Below are positions 15,201-24,786 of a DNA stretch of 64,000 bases, piece by piece (positions within the stretch are counted from its first letter, which is position 1; each line of letters starts with the position of its first letter). Where the stretch lies: positions 868,001-932,000 of the forward strand of contig CAMRHE010000354.1 in NCBI GenBank assembly GCA_947044405.1, given 5' to 3'. The position numbers and the translations under genes were made by a program. This DNA is from Leptodactylus fallax. Its lineage: Eukaryota > Chordata > Amphibia > Anura > Leptodactylidae. Below the pieces are notes generated by a model. It was not told where the DNA came from and made no database searches. It saw only the letters and a list, made by a program, of their open reading frames with translations.

Positions 15201-16732
15201 TAGGTTCCTAGGAGCCCTGACAGTGTTCTACACTATGTTTTATAGATAGGTTCCTAGGAGCCCTGACAGTGTTCTACACTATGTTTTATAGATAGGTTCC
15301 TAGGATCCCTAAGAGTATTCTACACTATGTTTTACAGATAGGGTCCTAGGAGCCCTGACAGTGTTATACACTATGTTTTATAGAGAGGTTCCTAGGAGCC
15401 CTGACAGTGTTCTACACTATGTTTTATAGATAGGTTCCTAGGATCCCTAAGAGTATTCTACACTATGTTTTACAGATAGGGTCCTAGGAGCCCTGACAGT
15501 GTTATACACTATGTTTTATAGATAGGTTCCTAGGAGCCCTAAGAGTGTTCTAGACTATGTTTTACAGATAGGTTCCTAGGAGCCCTGACAGTGTCATACA
15601 CTATGTTTTATAGATAGGTTCCTAGGAGCCCTGACAGTATTCTACACTATGTTTTATAGATAGGTTCCTAGGAGCCCTGACAGTGTTACACAATATGTTT
15701 TATAGATAGGTTCCTAGGAGCCCTGACAGTATTCTACACTATGTTTTATAGATAGGTTCCTAGGAGCCCTGACAGTGTTATACAATATGTTTTATAGATA
15801 GGTTCCTAGGAGCCCTGACAGTGTACTACACTATGTTTTAATCTGGTATTTTTGTCAGACAAATATTGAGAATGGCTGATCTATTTTGCTGTCGGCCACC
15901 CACAAACATGTCTGATAGCCAGTACTTCAGTCAGTGAAAATCTAATATGTATGGCCAGCTTTAAATAGTGAAAACAAATCAGCTTCCTGAAGTTTTTGCT
16001 GACAGAAACCCCATAAAATAAGGCAGAAAAATGCTATCATGTGATCAACATCCCCGATAAGTTGTAATACCAAGAGTTAGTGCCCAAAAAAGACTGACTG
16101 TATAAATGTATGACATTCTGAAACAACCAAAAAAATTTTATGATCATATATATTTTTTTCCTAATTTTTTCCATTGGCATAGCTATCGGAGGACTTTTGC
16201 AGAATAAGTAGAATTTTTATGCGACAAATTTGGGGAATATATAACTTGTGTTACTAAATTGGGAGTGGGGAAACATTTCCGCCATTGTTTTTTGCATTTT
16301 AAGTTGATGCTGCTTATCATGTGGCATAAATAACGTTACCTGTATTCTATGGGTCAGTGCGATTTTATGGTCACTCTCTCGAACATCACTGGAGTTTTGA
16401 GAACTCAGAATGATCCATCCAAGTTCAAGCATTATCTAGAGGGTCATGATTTATGATATGCTTCCGAAATCAAAAGTCATGGAGTCTTATTTTATTTTAC
16501 CCAAGTGGAAAATTGGATGAGATTGTTTTTAGAATTTTTTATTAAATTAACATTCACGTGTTATTTTTTTGTCTTCTTGTTACAGTATCGCAAGGGAGTC
16601 GAACGAACGGTGCTTGAGATCAACACCTACAAGGTAGAACATCTACCCCTCAGGGACATTGCCGTCAGCGACTTTGGAGAAAGCAGTCAGAAGTTTGGTT
16701 TTGAGCTGGGGCCAGTCTGCTTTAACGGCTAA
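3157..16732 (+). CDS. COL5A3: Collagen alpha-3(V) chain, 3' half of the gene (28 coding exons, 5' end outside window)
   Basis: Fibrillar procollagen chain of the type V/XI group; secreted, assembles into heterotrimers that control fibril diameter. I see 23 triple-helix exons, every one starting on a whole Gly codon and of 36, 54, 90 or 108 bp, giving 528 residues (176 Gly-X-Y triplets) with no interruption. Five exons of C-propeptide (COLFI domain) follow, ending in a TAA at 16730. Exon sizes and residues align with my memory of COL5A1/COL11A1 from mid-helix to the C terminus. The chain is called COL5A3 because PPAN and P2RY11 follow on the same strand, as in human 19p13.2; sequence alone cannot exclude another V/XI paralogue. 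The N-propeptide and first half of the helix lie upstream of the window. All junctions read GT-AG. No frameshift or stop was found. Confidence 0.88.
3530..3583 (+). CDS. COL5A3: COL5A3 triple-helix exon 2 (54 bp)
   Basis: Six triplets, [18 protein letters not shown], phase 0, with TTTGCAG acceptor and GTAGGT donor. Confidence 0.87.
3757..4275 (+). mobile_element. Tc1-like transposase fragment in COL5A3 intron
   Basis: Broken frames contain [13 protein letters not shown] and [16 protein letters not shown], typical of a Tc1/mariner transposase. It shares long stretches with 40290-41165, so both derive from one family. Confidence 0.65.
4407..4514 (+). CDS. COL5A3: COL5A3 triple-helix exon 3 (108 bp)
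   Basis: Twelve triplets starting [14 protein letters not shown] and ending GEKGNP, then a GTAAGT donor. It follows an intron that contains a decayed Tc1-like fragment. Confidence 0.9.
4658..5960. mobile_element. TTAACC-ended non-autonomous DNA transposon (piggyBac-like, tentative)
   Basis: Starts TTAACCATTTAAGTACG and ends with the complement of TTAACCCCTTCCCACT, with a TTAA at each edge. The interior (CATAGCTATGTGAGGTC, GATTACAGCGATACCA) is a dispersed frog-type repeat with no transposase. Assignment to piggyBac rests only on the TTAA and CCC ends. Confidence 0.45.
6182..6289 (+). CDS. COL5A3: COL5A3 triple-helix exon 4 (108 bp)
   Basis: Twelve triplets from [13 protein letters not shown] to GDDGDK. 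The donor is GTATTG, weaker than its neighbours. Confidence 0.88.
6377..6430 (+). CDS. COL5A3: COL5A3 triple-helix exon 5 (54 bp)
   Basis: Six triplets, [18 protein letters not shown]. It is separated from exon 4 by an intron of only 87 bp. Confidence 0.9.
6563..6616 (+). CDS. COL5A3: COL5A3 triple-helix exon 6 (54 bp)
   Basis: Six triplets, [18 protein letters not shown], with TTTTTTAG acceptor and GTAAGT donor. Confidence 0.9.
6814..6921 (+). CDS. COL5A3: COL5A3 triple-helix exon 7 (108 bp)
   Basis: Twelve triplets starting [13 protein letters not shown] and ending GPRGLQ; GTAAAT donor. Confidence 0.9.
7595..7648 (+). CDS. COL5A3: COL5A3 triple-helix exon 8 (54 bp)
   Basis: Six triplets, [18 protein letters not shown]. 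The donor GTACAA is non-optimal but fixed by frame. Confidence 0.87.
7728..7781 (+). CDS. COL5A3: COL5A3 triple-helix exon 9 (54 bp)
   Basis: Six triplets, [18 protein letters not shown], with TTTGCAG acceptor and GTAAGT donor. Introns on either side are under 80 bp. Confidence 0.9.
7859..7912 (+). CDS. COL5A3: COL5A3 triple-helix exon 10 (54 bp)
   Basis: Six triplets, [24 protein letters not shown] donor. Confidence 0.9.
8152..8205 (+). CDS. COL5A3: COL5A3 triple-helix exon 11 (54 bp)
   Basis: Six triplets, [18 protein letters not shown]. The following intron holds a minus-strand CR1-like LINE fragment. Confidence 0.9.
8458..8760 (-). mobile_element. CR1-like LINE 3' fragment
   Basis: The minus strand reads [11 protein letters not shown] and [20 protein letters not shown], the end of a CR1-type reverse transcriptase ORF. 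The + strand shows the familiar CR1 block around GTGCCCAAAACTGGA. It sits in the intron before exon 12. Confidence 0.75.
9095..9202 (+). CDS. COL5A3: COL5A3 triple-helix exon 12 (108 bp)
   Basis: Twelve triplets starting [13 protein letters not shown] and ending GPKGNM, matching the KGE..DDGPKG segment of type V/XI chains. Confidence 0.9.
9499..9552 (+). CDS. COL5A3: COL5A3 triple-helix exon 13 (54 bp)
   Basis: Six triplets, [18 protein letters not shown], equivalent to the GFPGDPGPPGEPG stretch of COL5A1. Confidence 0.91.
9634..9687 (+). CDS. COL5A3: COL5A3 triple-helix exon 14 (54 bp)
   Basis: Six triplets, [24 protein letters not shown] donor. A long hairpin lies 60 bp into the next intron. 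Confidence 0.9.
9749..9832. repeat. Near-perfect 84-nt hairpin in COL5A3 intron
   Basis: 9749-9784 pairs with 9797-9832 with a single mismatch (9759/9822). Three more pairs follow across a one-base bulge, leaving a 5-nt loop at 9789-9793. It could be a tiny foldback MITE or, less likely, a pre-miRNA. Confidence 0.8.
10175..10430. repeat. Dispersed repeat with CCCATAGACTATAATGGGG core
   Basis: Shares its plan with 50190-50400: GGTTCATAC-type start, CGACAGAGAG inverted pair and a TAGACTATAATGGGGT core. This is a common high-copy anuran repeat form; its class is not certain. Confidence 0.55.
10928..10981 (+). CDS. COL5A3: COL5A3 triple-helix exon 15 (54 bp)
   Basis: Six triplets, [18 protein letters not shown], after a 1.24-kb repeat-containing intron. 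Confidence 0.9.
11061..11114 (+). CDS. COL5A3: COL5A3 triple-helix exon 16 (54 bp)
   Basis: Six triplets, [18 protein letters not shown]; acceptor TTTCTTAAG, donor GTATGA. Confidence 0.87.
11198..11305 (+). CDS. COL5A3: COL5A3 triple-helix exon 17 (108 bp)
   Basis: Twelve triplets starting [19 protein letters not shown], a strongly conserved type V/XI segment; GTGAGT donor. Confidence 0.92.
11389..11442 (+). CDS. COL5A3: COL5A3 triple-helix exon 18 (54 bp)
   Basis: Six triplets, [18 protein letters not shown], with TTCAATAG acceptor and GTAAGG donor. Confidence 0.91.
11689..11742 (+). CDS. COL5A3: COL5A3 triple-helix exon 19 (54 bp)
   Basis: Six triplets, [18 protein letters not shown], nearly identical to the COL5A1 [14 protein letters not shown] segment. 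Confidence 0.92.
12107..12214 (+). CDS. COL5A3: COL5A3 triple-helix exon 20 (108 bp)
   Basis: Twelve triplets starting [19 protein letters not shown], the hallmark [10 protein letters not shown] segment of type V/XI chains. Confidence 0.93.
12294..12347 (+). CDS. COL5A3: COL5A3 triple-helix exon 21 (54 bp)
   Basis: Six triplets, [24 protein letters not shown] donor. Confidence 0.89.
12614..12649 (+). CDS. COL5A3: COL5A3 triple-helix exon 22 (36 bp)
   Basis: The shortest exon: four triplets, [12 protein letters not shown], with TTTTACAG acceptor and GTAAGT donor. A short exon is expected near the helix end in this family. Confidence 0.9.
13103..13156 (+). CDS. COL5A3: COL5A3 last pure triple-helix exon (54 bp)
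   Basis: Six triplets, [18 protein letters not shown]. The helix ends three residues into the next exon. Confidence 0.91.
13337..13592 (+). CDS. COL5A3: COL5A3 helix end, C-telopeptide and start of C-propeptide (256 bp)
   Basis: Begins with the final GRP triplet, then the telopeptide MVQPLP. A polybasic RKRRR stretch follows, where type V/XI chains have a furin-type site. Next come a [21 protein letters not shown] coiled-coil-like segment and ARTC plus QLC, the first two C-propeptide cysteines. It ends one base into a codon. Confidence 0.92.
13704..13816 (+). CDS. COL5A3: COL5A3 C-propeptide exon 2 (113 bp)
   Basis: Completes the split Gly codon and encodes [10 protein letters not shown], the calcium-binding and trimerisation core of COLFI domains. 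Cysteines 3-5 follow, with an N-glycosylation sequon at CNFT. Donor GTCAGT. Confidence 0.92.
14186..14254 (+). CDS. COL5A3: COL5A3 C-propeptide exon 3 (69 bp)
   Basis: Encodes [16 protein letters not shown] and FKRGKK, phase 0 at both ends. Confidence 0.91.
14355..14588 (+). CDS. COL5A3: COL5A3 C-propeptide exon 4 (234 bp)
   Basis: 78 codons starting [20 protein letters not shown], containing TYNC and the DGC cysteine. The following 1,997-bp intron contains the 46-bp minisatellite. Confidence 0.92.
14780..15842. repeat. 46-bp minisatellite in last COL5A3 intron
   Basis: About 23 copies of a 46-bp unit containing GATAGGTTCCTAGGAGCCCT and TACACTATGTTTTATA, mostly above 90% alike. Some copies share paired variants, suggesting unequal exchange. 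Confidence 0.95.
16586..16732 (+). CDS. COL5A3: COL5A3 terminal coding exon (147 bp)
   Basis: Encodes [14 protein letters not shown], then [12 protein letters not shown] and TAA. The GPVC cysteine is the eighth in the propeptide, so the full set of eight COLFI cysteines is present. Confidence 0.93.
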   Translation, partial: YRKGVERTVLEINTYKVEHLPLRDIAVSDFGESSQKFGFELGPVCFNG

Positions 16733-16743
16733 AGAAATACACA

Positions 16744-16749
16744 AATAAA
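16744..16749 (+). promoter_or_regulatory. Proximal polyadenylation signal AATAAA of COL5A3
   Basis: AATAAA lies 12 bp after the stop codon. That is very close for the main signal, so a longer 3' UTR using the second AATAAA at 17194 is plausible. Confidence 0.4.
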
Positions 16750-18148
16750 AGACTCCCAAAATCATTCTGCTCTTCCAGAAAAAAAGGAATCAGAGTTTTC
16801 ATGGCCAACGAACTAAAAAAAAACTTCCATTGGTCATCACTGACAAAGATTCATCCATGTGGTTTTGATAATTTTTATTATATATTTTTGATTTGTTAAC
16901 TGCAGGGGATTCTAGATGTGTGTTTCCAGCGAGGGTTTACCCTTGTAGGGTTACAGTACACCGAATATTATGGCTCCGAAGACCTGGATGGACTACATAC
17001 CACCAAGTGGAAAAAGTCTGTGGCACAATGGTCACTGTACAGTACTGCAGTCATCTTTGGTATAAGTGATTACTTCCGCTCGCTCTACAGGATTATCTGT
17101 CCCCGAAAATCTGAAGCACTCCTGGTTTTGCACTGGAGCATAATCGTCCATTCAGGATGTTGCTTTTGATGCCCCAGTCACAGAACTCGCTGCAATAAAG
17201 TGATCCGATAGTCTTTAGCCGTCATCAGTCATACACTGAATACTGCCTCCTTCCGATCTGACCATGAGAATGTTATGTTAAAATCTTTAACACGCATTGT
17301 ATGTCTAATCTGAGACCCCAAATCTGCAGAGGTTTGACAGGTTAGTGACATCACTCCATAGGTTTTCCGTACGAGGAACCGGTGTCACTAACCATATTGA
17401 CGTAAACGTACTGTATATTTTTGTGTATAGTTTTTGAACTCCATATTAATCTTTGAAGATGGGCTCTGTGTATTGAGGTAAAGGAAAAAAAAATATTTAA
17501 TTACCATATATTTCTTCATACTGTTCCCTACTTAAGTCAACCTTGCCTAATCCTCTCTGAACTTTGTAGTAATATCGAATCTAGATATATAGATGTCCCT
17601 CAGAAGATAGTTTAGTGGGATACAATAACTGTTCAACGTAATGTTTGGTGGGTCCAAAGACTCTGTCCAAAAAGTTTCCTTAGTCTTCTCAGCTACCCTT
17701 TGAAATTATCTTGTTCCTTGACTTTGACATTTGCTTTGATACACAGGTGCATTTGGTATATTGTAGACCTAGGAACATCACCCATCAAACTCTTAACCAA
17801 TTTGCACAAAAGGGGTCTTTAGGTGCTCAATCTGTAATCTGTAGACAGGACCTTCTTGTTTGGTTAAGCCTAGGTCGATGAATACTTGTTGAGTCGGTAA
17901 GTCGACTCATTTTTCCAAACACTGACTCCAGCTCCGATTTTGCCACCTTTTATAAATGATAATTAGTAATAACAAGTTTAGTGTAAATAATCAGGCTACA
18001 TAGAGAATAACATGAATTATACTTTTTGGAATACAATTTTTGAACAAAATTTTTTTTTTTCTAAATTCCTGTTAGTATACATTTTGTTCACAGCTTTGGT
18101 TAATACTGGTTTGACTCCTCGAGTTAAAAAGTGTTTAAATTAATTAAC
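16750..18148. other. COL5A3 3' flank
   Basis: Possible 3' UTR to about 17215, then AT-rich sequence without a recognised gene. No trace of RDH8 or ANGPTL6 is seen. Confidence 0.4.
17194..17199 (+). promoter_or_regulatory. Distal polyadenylation signal AATAAA of COL5A3
   Basis: AATAAA about 460 bp after the stop, preceded by non-repetitive sequence that could be the 3' UTR (16733 to about 17215). This is inferred from position only. Confidence 0.45.
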
Positions 18149-18585
18149 TTAAAGGGGTTATCCAACTTTTTTAAGTTATAATCCACCCTTATGACAGGCC
18201 ACCAATTTTGGATCAGTGGAACCCCTAGTGATCGGATGATTTATGGGGCTGAGGCTGTTGCGGGATTGCTGCATTCTGCCATTACTTACAGCACCATTGT
18301 TTTTGTTGTGGCTGTTCTGGGTATTGCAGCATTGTCTCGTTCACTTGAATAGGACAATCCAGCAATACCAAAGACTGTTTCATCAAAAAAGTATGATGTT
18401 CTGAGTACTCACAGTGCCAGCACCTGAAGTAAACAATGAGAAGGTTGCAGTGCTCACGCAAATGCTGGAACCCTTGATACAACTGATCATTCGGGCTGCC
18501 GAGACTTAGACCCTCACCGATCCAAAGTCGTTGGCCTAGCTAAAGGTCAGGCCATCATTTTTAATAAGTCAGATAACACCTTTAA
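18149..18585. mobile_element. T2-like MITE (TTAA-flanked)
   Basis: Ends read TTAAAGGGGTTATC and, on the other strand, TTAAAGGTGTTATC, both followed by ACTT two bases on. The TTAAAGGRR end and TTAA target are as described for the Xenopus T2 family. Confidence 0.65.
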
Positions 18586-19844
18586 TATGGACACTGAAAC
18601 CTCTCCAAAAGACCAATGTGTTAAGAAGACCACTCCCGATCTAGATTTTTAATTCCCGTATACTGGCTTCCATTTTGAGAAGGCAATCTTCCAGAAGATC
18701 ATTTCCACTGGAAATTTGGGTGGTGTTTTCAAAGAGGTTTCACTGTCCAATGGGGTTTCCCTACAGGCCGAAAAAACATAACTTTATCTCAGAAGGGTCT
18801 TTAGGGTGCAAAAGACAAGCAGCACAACAACATAACCTCAAACATCTTCGTTGGCCACCAAGATAGAATACAAAACGTCCAAAGATACAAAGTGAGGTAG
18901 AAGAGGATTATGAGTTTCTCTGCCTAATATTCTATATGTATTAAATTTGCATGTATTTTACACATCTGATCGGTAATGATTTGACTATTATTACTACTAG
19001 TTAACAACTTTTGGGAAATGTCAGCCATGTATGCGACACACTACTGATACAGGGATCAGGATTAGGTTTCGAGTCAGTGTCGGAGAAAAGTTGAGACTTT
19101 TCCACAAAAGTGTATTGACTACCAACATAACATGGTGGCATGCAGCAGTATTCATGATCCCTATCCTATCAAACGAGGTGACCTCAGGCCAAGGTATCCA
19201 TTTTGGTGGTGTCCCTTGTTTCTATTGACTTGATGGCTGTACGTTCCAAATGTTTTTGTGCAGTCCATAAAATAGCAAATGGGTATCCATTCACTTACGA
19301 CAATGTATTTATGAAGCAGTATGTGAACAAATGCAATATATGTAACAAATGGGTGCACAGAACCGATAGGCACGCAAAAAAGTGCTGTCGACTTCTGTCC
19401 CCCTTTAATGGTGCTTGTATATAAAACAGAACTCTAGCTTTACTCGGGAAAACTAGAGCTAAAATATTCTTTATAAAAAGACATAACCAAGGTCTAGGGA
19501 GTTCTGTTTCTCCATGTGGTGCCTGGCTGTTGGCATTGGGTGTCTTATACGCTATGCAAAGCACCCTGGGAAAAAGGGTATGCAAGTTTACTCTCATCTA
19601 AGAAGGAGGCTGCCTCTTTGGTGCCACTTATTGGAGGTAGCTACCCTCCAAGTCAATGGCCGACCTTTTAAGAAACCTTGCAACATGACATTGGATATAA
19701 GAAAAAACAGATTATTCTCCATAGGAAACTAAAAATATACTAAGCAAACTTCGCTTTTTGTTAGTAACCAGGATTGGTAAAATTTATGAACAAGCCTATT
19801 GTTTACTCTCCTTTTACTCAGAGAAAGCCAATGAGTGTAGACCC
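18586..19844. other. Intergenic, no recognised feature
   Basis: No exon, repeat array or element end that I can name. Overlapping short ORFs at 19161-19732 on both strands look like chance. Confidence 0.35.
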
Positions 19845-20133
19845 TTAAAGGGAGACTGTCACCAGAATCCAGCATATCAAACCAGCCCCACAGATAGATA
19901 GGTTAGGGTTACCTGAATAAAGCAGTGTTTTCCTTTTGTGAATCGGTGCCTCCGTTGCCAAGATATAGCCATTTTATTGCTGCAAATAGCTCATTTGCAT
20001 ATTGTGAAAACGTCAATATCTCAGCAATGGAGGCACCGATTCACAAGAGAGAAACCCTGTTTGATTCAGGTGACCATCACCTATATATCTGCAGGGCTGG
20101 GTTGATCTGGTTCTGGTGACAGACTCCCTTTAA
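19845..20133. mobile_element. T2-like MITE with 23-bp terminal inverted repeats
   Basis: Left end TTAAAGGGAGACTGTCACC, right end complement TTAAAGGGAGTCTGTCACC, extending to 23 bp with one mismatch. A second long inverted pair (GAATCGGTGCCTCC) lies inside, so the element can fold almost completely. Confidence 0.85.
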
Positions 20134-20804
20134 AAAAAGTCAGTGTACGAAACGACTGTTTTAGCTATAGGTTTCCTTTAAGAAGACTTTATGACAACAA
20201 TGTACGTTAAAAGTGTACTGTATGTTAAAAGACTCTCCTGTCCACCATGAAGCCCTGGTCCACAGAAACCGAGATAGTAGTGGGGTATGCGATGGACCCA
20301 AATAATGTAATCTTTTAGTTCCTAGTGGCCAAACGGGCAGAAGTCTCAACACAGACAGTCAATGAGACATCTGTTATGTGGCATATTGACCACTTCTGAT
20401 AGTTGTCAGACCTAGTTCTATCTCTTTTCTTCAGCATCAAACATTGAGGGTAAGACTCGAATTACTGCGCTCCTTCGAGCAAAAAATAAGTAAAAAAGTT
20501 GTACCAAAATAGTGATAGTTTCCCTTTAAGCGGATGCAGGTTTTGAATTTGCTAGGTCACATGACCTTGAAATCTAGTACTGTGATTGGCTCTGCTGCCT
20601 CGAATAGACCACAGACCACTGTTTTATCTCGTTCCGTAATTAAACACGTTGCTACTAATAACTGACCAAAAAGGCAAAAAAAAATTTTTGGTTGTTTATT
20701 TTTTATAAAATAAAACAAACGTTTTATATGGTGCTAGAACGATTATACCAAATCTGTATTATATGAATAAAAAAAGACTTTAAATTAAGTTCTGGTGACT
20801 ACTA

Positions 20805-21887
20805 ATGTATCGCTTTCTTTATCCGAGGAAACTGATTTTTACTATGGGACAAGGTAAGGCTATGTTCCTCGACCTGACTCTCACACAGGCCCAGAGGGAA
20901 CTCATATACCGCCTCGCTCATGAGGCTTCGATTAGCTCTCGCTACCAAGAAGCTAACTTCAAGTTATTATCCCGTTGGTTCCAAGTCCCAACGAAGTTGC
21001 ATGCTTTGTTCCCTCAAACAGCTCCGGTGTTTTGGAGATGTGTAGTGGAGGAAGGCTCCACATTGCATGTTTTTTGGTCATGTGGTGTCCTATCTAACTT
21101 TTGGAATGGAGTGAAGAGAATCATCTCTCAGGTCACCAAGACCTCCCATCACTTGGGCCCGGCTTTGTTCCTCCTCCATTATTGTGAGTCTCCGGTGCGT
21201 ACATACAAGCGGTCCTTAAATCCCACAGTTTTGGCATTGAGTAGAACCTCCATGGCTCTCCTTATGGATTTTGAAGGCCAATGAACTTATGCGCATGGAG
21301 AACCTCACATCTTTCCTACACGATTCAACCAAAATATTCAACTGGTTGGCGTTCCAATGGTCTGGAGAATACCAGTGGCTTCTTGGATCTGCAGCTTCCC
21401 CTGCGAGGATAGGAAGGTGCGCCATTGTTTCGATGGTCACATAGCCTTCACCTCTCATCTGTTGCTCTTGACGTTCCCTTGTTTCCTGGTCCACAGGGAG
21501 TGGTTGTCCTCGTTGCTGGGGCACCAGGACCATGCCGATGACCGAGCCTCCATCTGAGGCCTCATACATCTTATCTCCTCCCCCTTTTTTTGCCACTATC
21601 TGTTTTGTCCTTCTTTCCCCCTTCCTCCACTTCCCCCCTCCTTCTTCTCTTCTCTATCCCTTTGTTTCTTCTGGTCCTATCTGATCGTCTTCCCCTCCAT
21701 CTACCTCCCTACCCATCCCCTTCTGTCCCTCCACTTCTTGACATCGCCTCCCCTAATAGGGGTTTGTGTCTATACTGTTTACCTCTCATGTACACTCATT
21801 TTGTACTACTGTATGACTTCTGTACATCCTTGTTTTTCTTACGTACCTTGTTGAAAATCAATAAACTTTGAATTGCAAAAAAAAAAA
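20805..21887 (+). mobile_element. L1/Tx1-like LINE 3' end with poly(A)
   Basis: The 159-codon frame at 20805 encodes the ORF2 C terminus (FKLLSRWFQVPTKLHALFPQ, HVFWSCGVLSNFW). After a frameshift it continues with LMRMENLTSFL and FQWSGEYQWLL. A pyrimidine-rich 3' UTR, AATAAA and an A tract end it. It is 5' truncated. Confidence 0.75.
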
Positions 21888-23149
21888 GTTTCTGTGAGGT
21901 CCATCAGAACACTGTGGTATCTATTATGAACACGAGTGTGAACATAGCCTAAAATAATAAGCATAAGTTTTGATGGAGAACAGACCAATTGGGAATTACA
22001 TTTTGGCACCTCTGCAAAATTCATAGACAACTTTTTGTTTTTCCTTAATTTTCAAAAAAATATGTTTTTCTCTACAAGAAGAACAGAAAACGGCAATAAT
22101 AAAACCTTTGGAGGTTAAATATGTCTGGCTTTACAGTATATTGAAAATTTGCCTTGAAAATATGTCTTTTACCTTGCTTGGTAGAGCAACCATTCAGGCA
22201 AATAGCTTTATCGATTTGTGAATGGTTTACCAAGGTTGCATGCAGCAGTCACAAGACTATGCGTCTTGTGTTTCCATAATCTACACACATAGTTATCTCC
22301 TCTCTCCCCTTCTCTATAATATTAGATGTTACATATCCCTGTCACTGGAGGGATTGTGTTTCACATGCTAGGCAGCAGAAATGCAGAGCAAGTTAATAGC
22401 ATAACAGCAGCATCTCTGTAGCAGGTCTGTTGTCTGTAAAGACTAGAAGTAACTTCAGCACTACCTTGCATCTTGTAATAGACAGGCATCTGTAAATAGA
22501 GGCAACTTCTGTGAGACAGAGAGGGATCATGCGCACTGTAGTTCTATACATTGCTAAAGGGGTCTTCTAGGAATATAAGATTGATGACCTATCATTTTTA
22601 TAGGTCATCAAAAGAGGATTGACAGTGGTCTGACACAGCCAATTAGCGGATTAAAGAGACCACAGCCAGTGGCCTCTTCATTTGAGCCCCCATGTCACGT
22701 ACGGGCCGTCCTAGCACGTGATGCAGGTGCAGCTGTCAGGGGTCAACTCACTGCACTCACTCAATCTTGCACTTACATTTCACACCATCGCCGCCATTCA
22801 CTGACTCCTCACTCTAGAGGCTCTAAGGATTTGAACAAACTCTGGAGGGGCCCAAGGCAAGTATAACATAAAAAAAAAGAAAAACATACTCCCTGGTGTT
22901 TGCTGCTGAAAGCCCGTTTGGTTTTGCATACCGCTTCAGTCCTCAGAACCCAAGGACCCCACGTGACCGCTGAGGCCAATCAGTAGCCTCAGCAGTCGCT
23001 GGAGAGGGACTGGTGACATATGTGAGTGACATCACCGATTCCTCTCTAGCGACCGCCTAATTGGACTCAGCAGTCACGTGGGGTGCAGGGGGAATGAGGC
23101 ACGGTGCTGCGATGTCAGACACTGGAATGCTGGGGACAGGTATGGTTTT
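21888..23149. other. Intergenic with a GC-rich dispersed repeat
   Basis: 22940-23090 contains CCACGTGACCGCTGAGGCCAATCAGTAGCCTCAG-type sequence, related to blocks at 35190-35310 and 60270-60360. Nothing else is recognised. Confidence 0.45.
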
Positions 23150-23415
23150 TTCCTTAATGTTACACCTCTTTAAGAATAATGTCCCATAGTGCACACAGTA
23201 TAATGTCCCACATTGGCCCTCACACAGTATAATGTCCCATAGTGGCCCCTTCACAATATGTCTCACAGTATCCTCTGCACACAGTATTATGTACCATAGT
23301 GGCTACTCCACACACTATAATACCCTATAGTTTCCTCTTCACACACTATAATATCCCATAGTGACTCCTTCACACAGTATAATTACCTATAGTGGCCCAT
23401 GCAGTTTTCTTTATG
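23150..23415. repeat. Short minisatellite, about 31-bp unit
   Basis: Seven to eight diverged copies of a CACACAGTATAATGTCCCATAGTGGC-like unit. Confidence 0.8.
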
Positions 23416-23450
23416 AATGTTTTGGGTTCGGAAGAATTTTTAAGATTAGC

Positions 23451-24576
23451 TATGCAGATTATTGTCATGATGTAACTGCATTGTTACTGTTTTGCTCCAG
23501 GTGGTGGAGAAATCTTTTTCTTTTTGTATACTACAAATGACAACCTGTTCTCACATTCCCTAATAGCTCAGGGTGTTATTAGGTTGATTCCCAAGAGAAA
23601 GGTCACTGGTTCAAGTAGAGGATCAGCCATGAAGAAGATTTCTGAAAATCGATTTCTGAGAAACTGCATCATCCAGCTCATTGATAACGGTCTCCCGGGC
23701 AAGAAAATTGCCAAACTGCACCATGTGAGTGCCATGACAGTTAGAAGAATACGCAATGAAGTCTGTCCATCCATTCAAAAGCCAAGAGGTGGGCGTCCAG
23801 GCAAAATATCAGCGTCAACAAGACAGCTCATCATAAGGTCTATCAGTTCTGGCGCAACAAATATGTCAGTGAAGGTGGCTTGTATGCTTCATAGTAGTGA
23901 GCTCACAGAAATCCACACAAGTCTGGAATGGTGGCTTGAAAAAGGTGAAGAAGGCTTGACTTTAATATTGTCATATGAAGTGTCATCTCAAGTTTAAAAA
24001 GTACAAAAAGTGGACAGTAGAAGATTGGAAACAGGTGATTTGGAGCAATGAGACGAAAGTCAATAGACTGGGAGCTGATGGGTGCAAATGGGTCTGGAAG
24101 AAACAAGAGAAAAGGGGACTAAGGGATTGAGAAATTGAAGGAACTGTCAAGTTTTGGTGGAGGAAGCCTTATGATATGGCGTTGTTTCACAGCCAAAGTC
24201 CCTGGATACTTGACCAGGAAGGATGTTCCAGCAGGACAACAACCCGAAGAATACAATTGAGATTACAGAAGAAATGGTTCAGTGACAATGAAGTAGAGGT
24301 GTTGGATTGGCCCCTCCAGACCCCCACCACAATTGAACAATTGTTGGTAGAGTTGAAGAAAAACCTGTATTCATACCCTAGTGAGTTGACCATTGTGCAC
24401 CAACGTGTGGAAGAGACCTGGGATCAGATTTTGGTTAAGACATGCTTGAATCTGATTGAGAACATGCCCAGAAGGATTCAGGCAGTGTTGAAAGCCAAAG
24501 GTGGATTTACAAATTAAAATTAAAATTTTTAGGAACAAAACAGTAACAATACAGTTACATGACAAGAATCTGCATA
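23451..24576 (+). mobile_element. Decayed Tc1-like transposon with inverted ends
   Basis: 23451-23498 and 24532-24576 are inverted repeats (TATGCAGATTATTGTCATG pattern). Between them broken frames give an N-terminal helix-turn-helix (LIDNGLPGKKIAKLHHVSAM), WTVEDWKQVIWSNETKV, and a C terminus ending AVLKAKGGFTN. Several frameshifts and stops make it inactive. True ends may extend further, since TGCTCGTCAGTGTA at 24728 also looks like a Tc1 end. Confidence 0.8.
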
Positions 24577-24786
24577 ACTAATCGTATGCTAAATAGTTAC
24601 AAGTCACATTTATGTGAGATAGCCAAGAGGACTGTCTATAAAATGATGGAAGTCTCACATCCGAAGCTGTAGTGGATGGTGAGATATGGAGCCTGAAAGT
24701 CACAAGTACAAAACATTGTTAGCCTTTTGCTCGTCAGTGTATTATATATAAGGTAGTTATATATAGACAGTTAGAGACTGTTATAT

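Noticed and set aside
23524..23997. A 157-codon ORF with a helix-turn-helix
   Set aside because: It is the N-terminal part of a decayed Tc1 transposase, not a host transcription factor.
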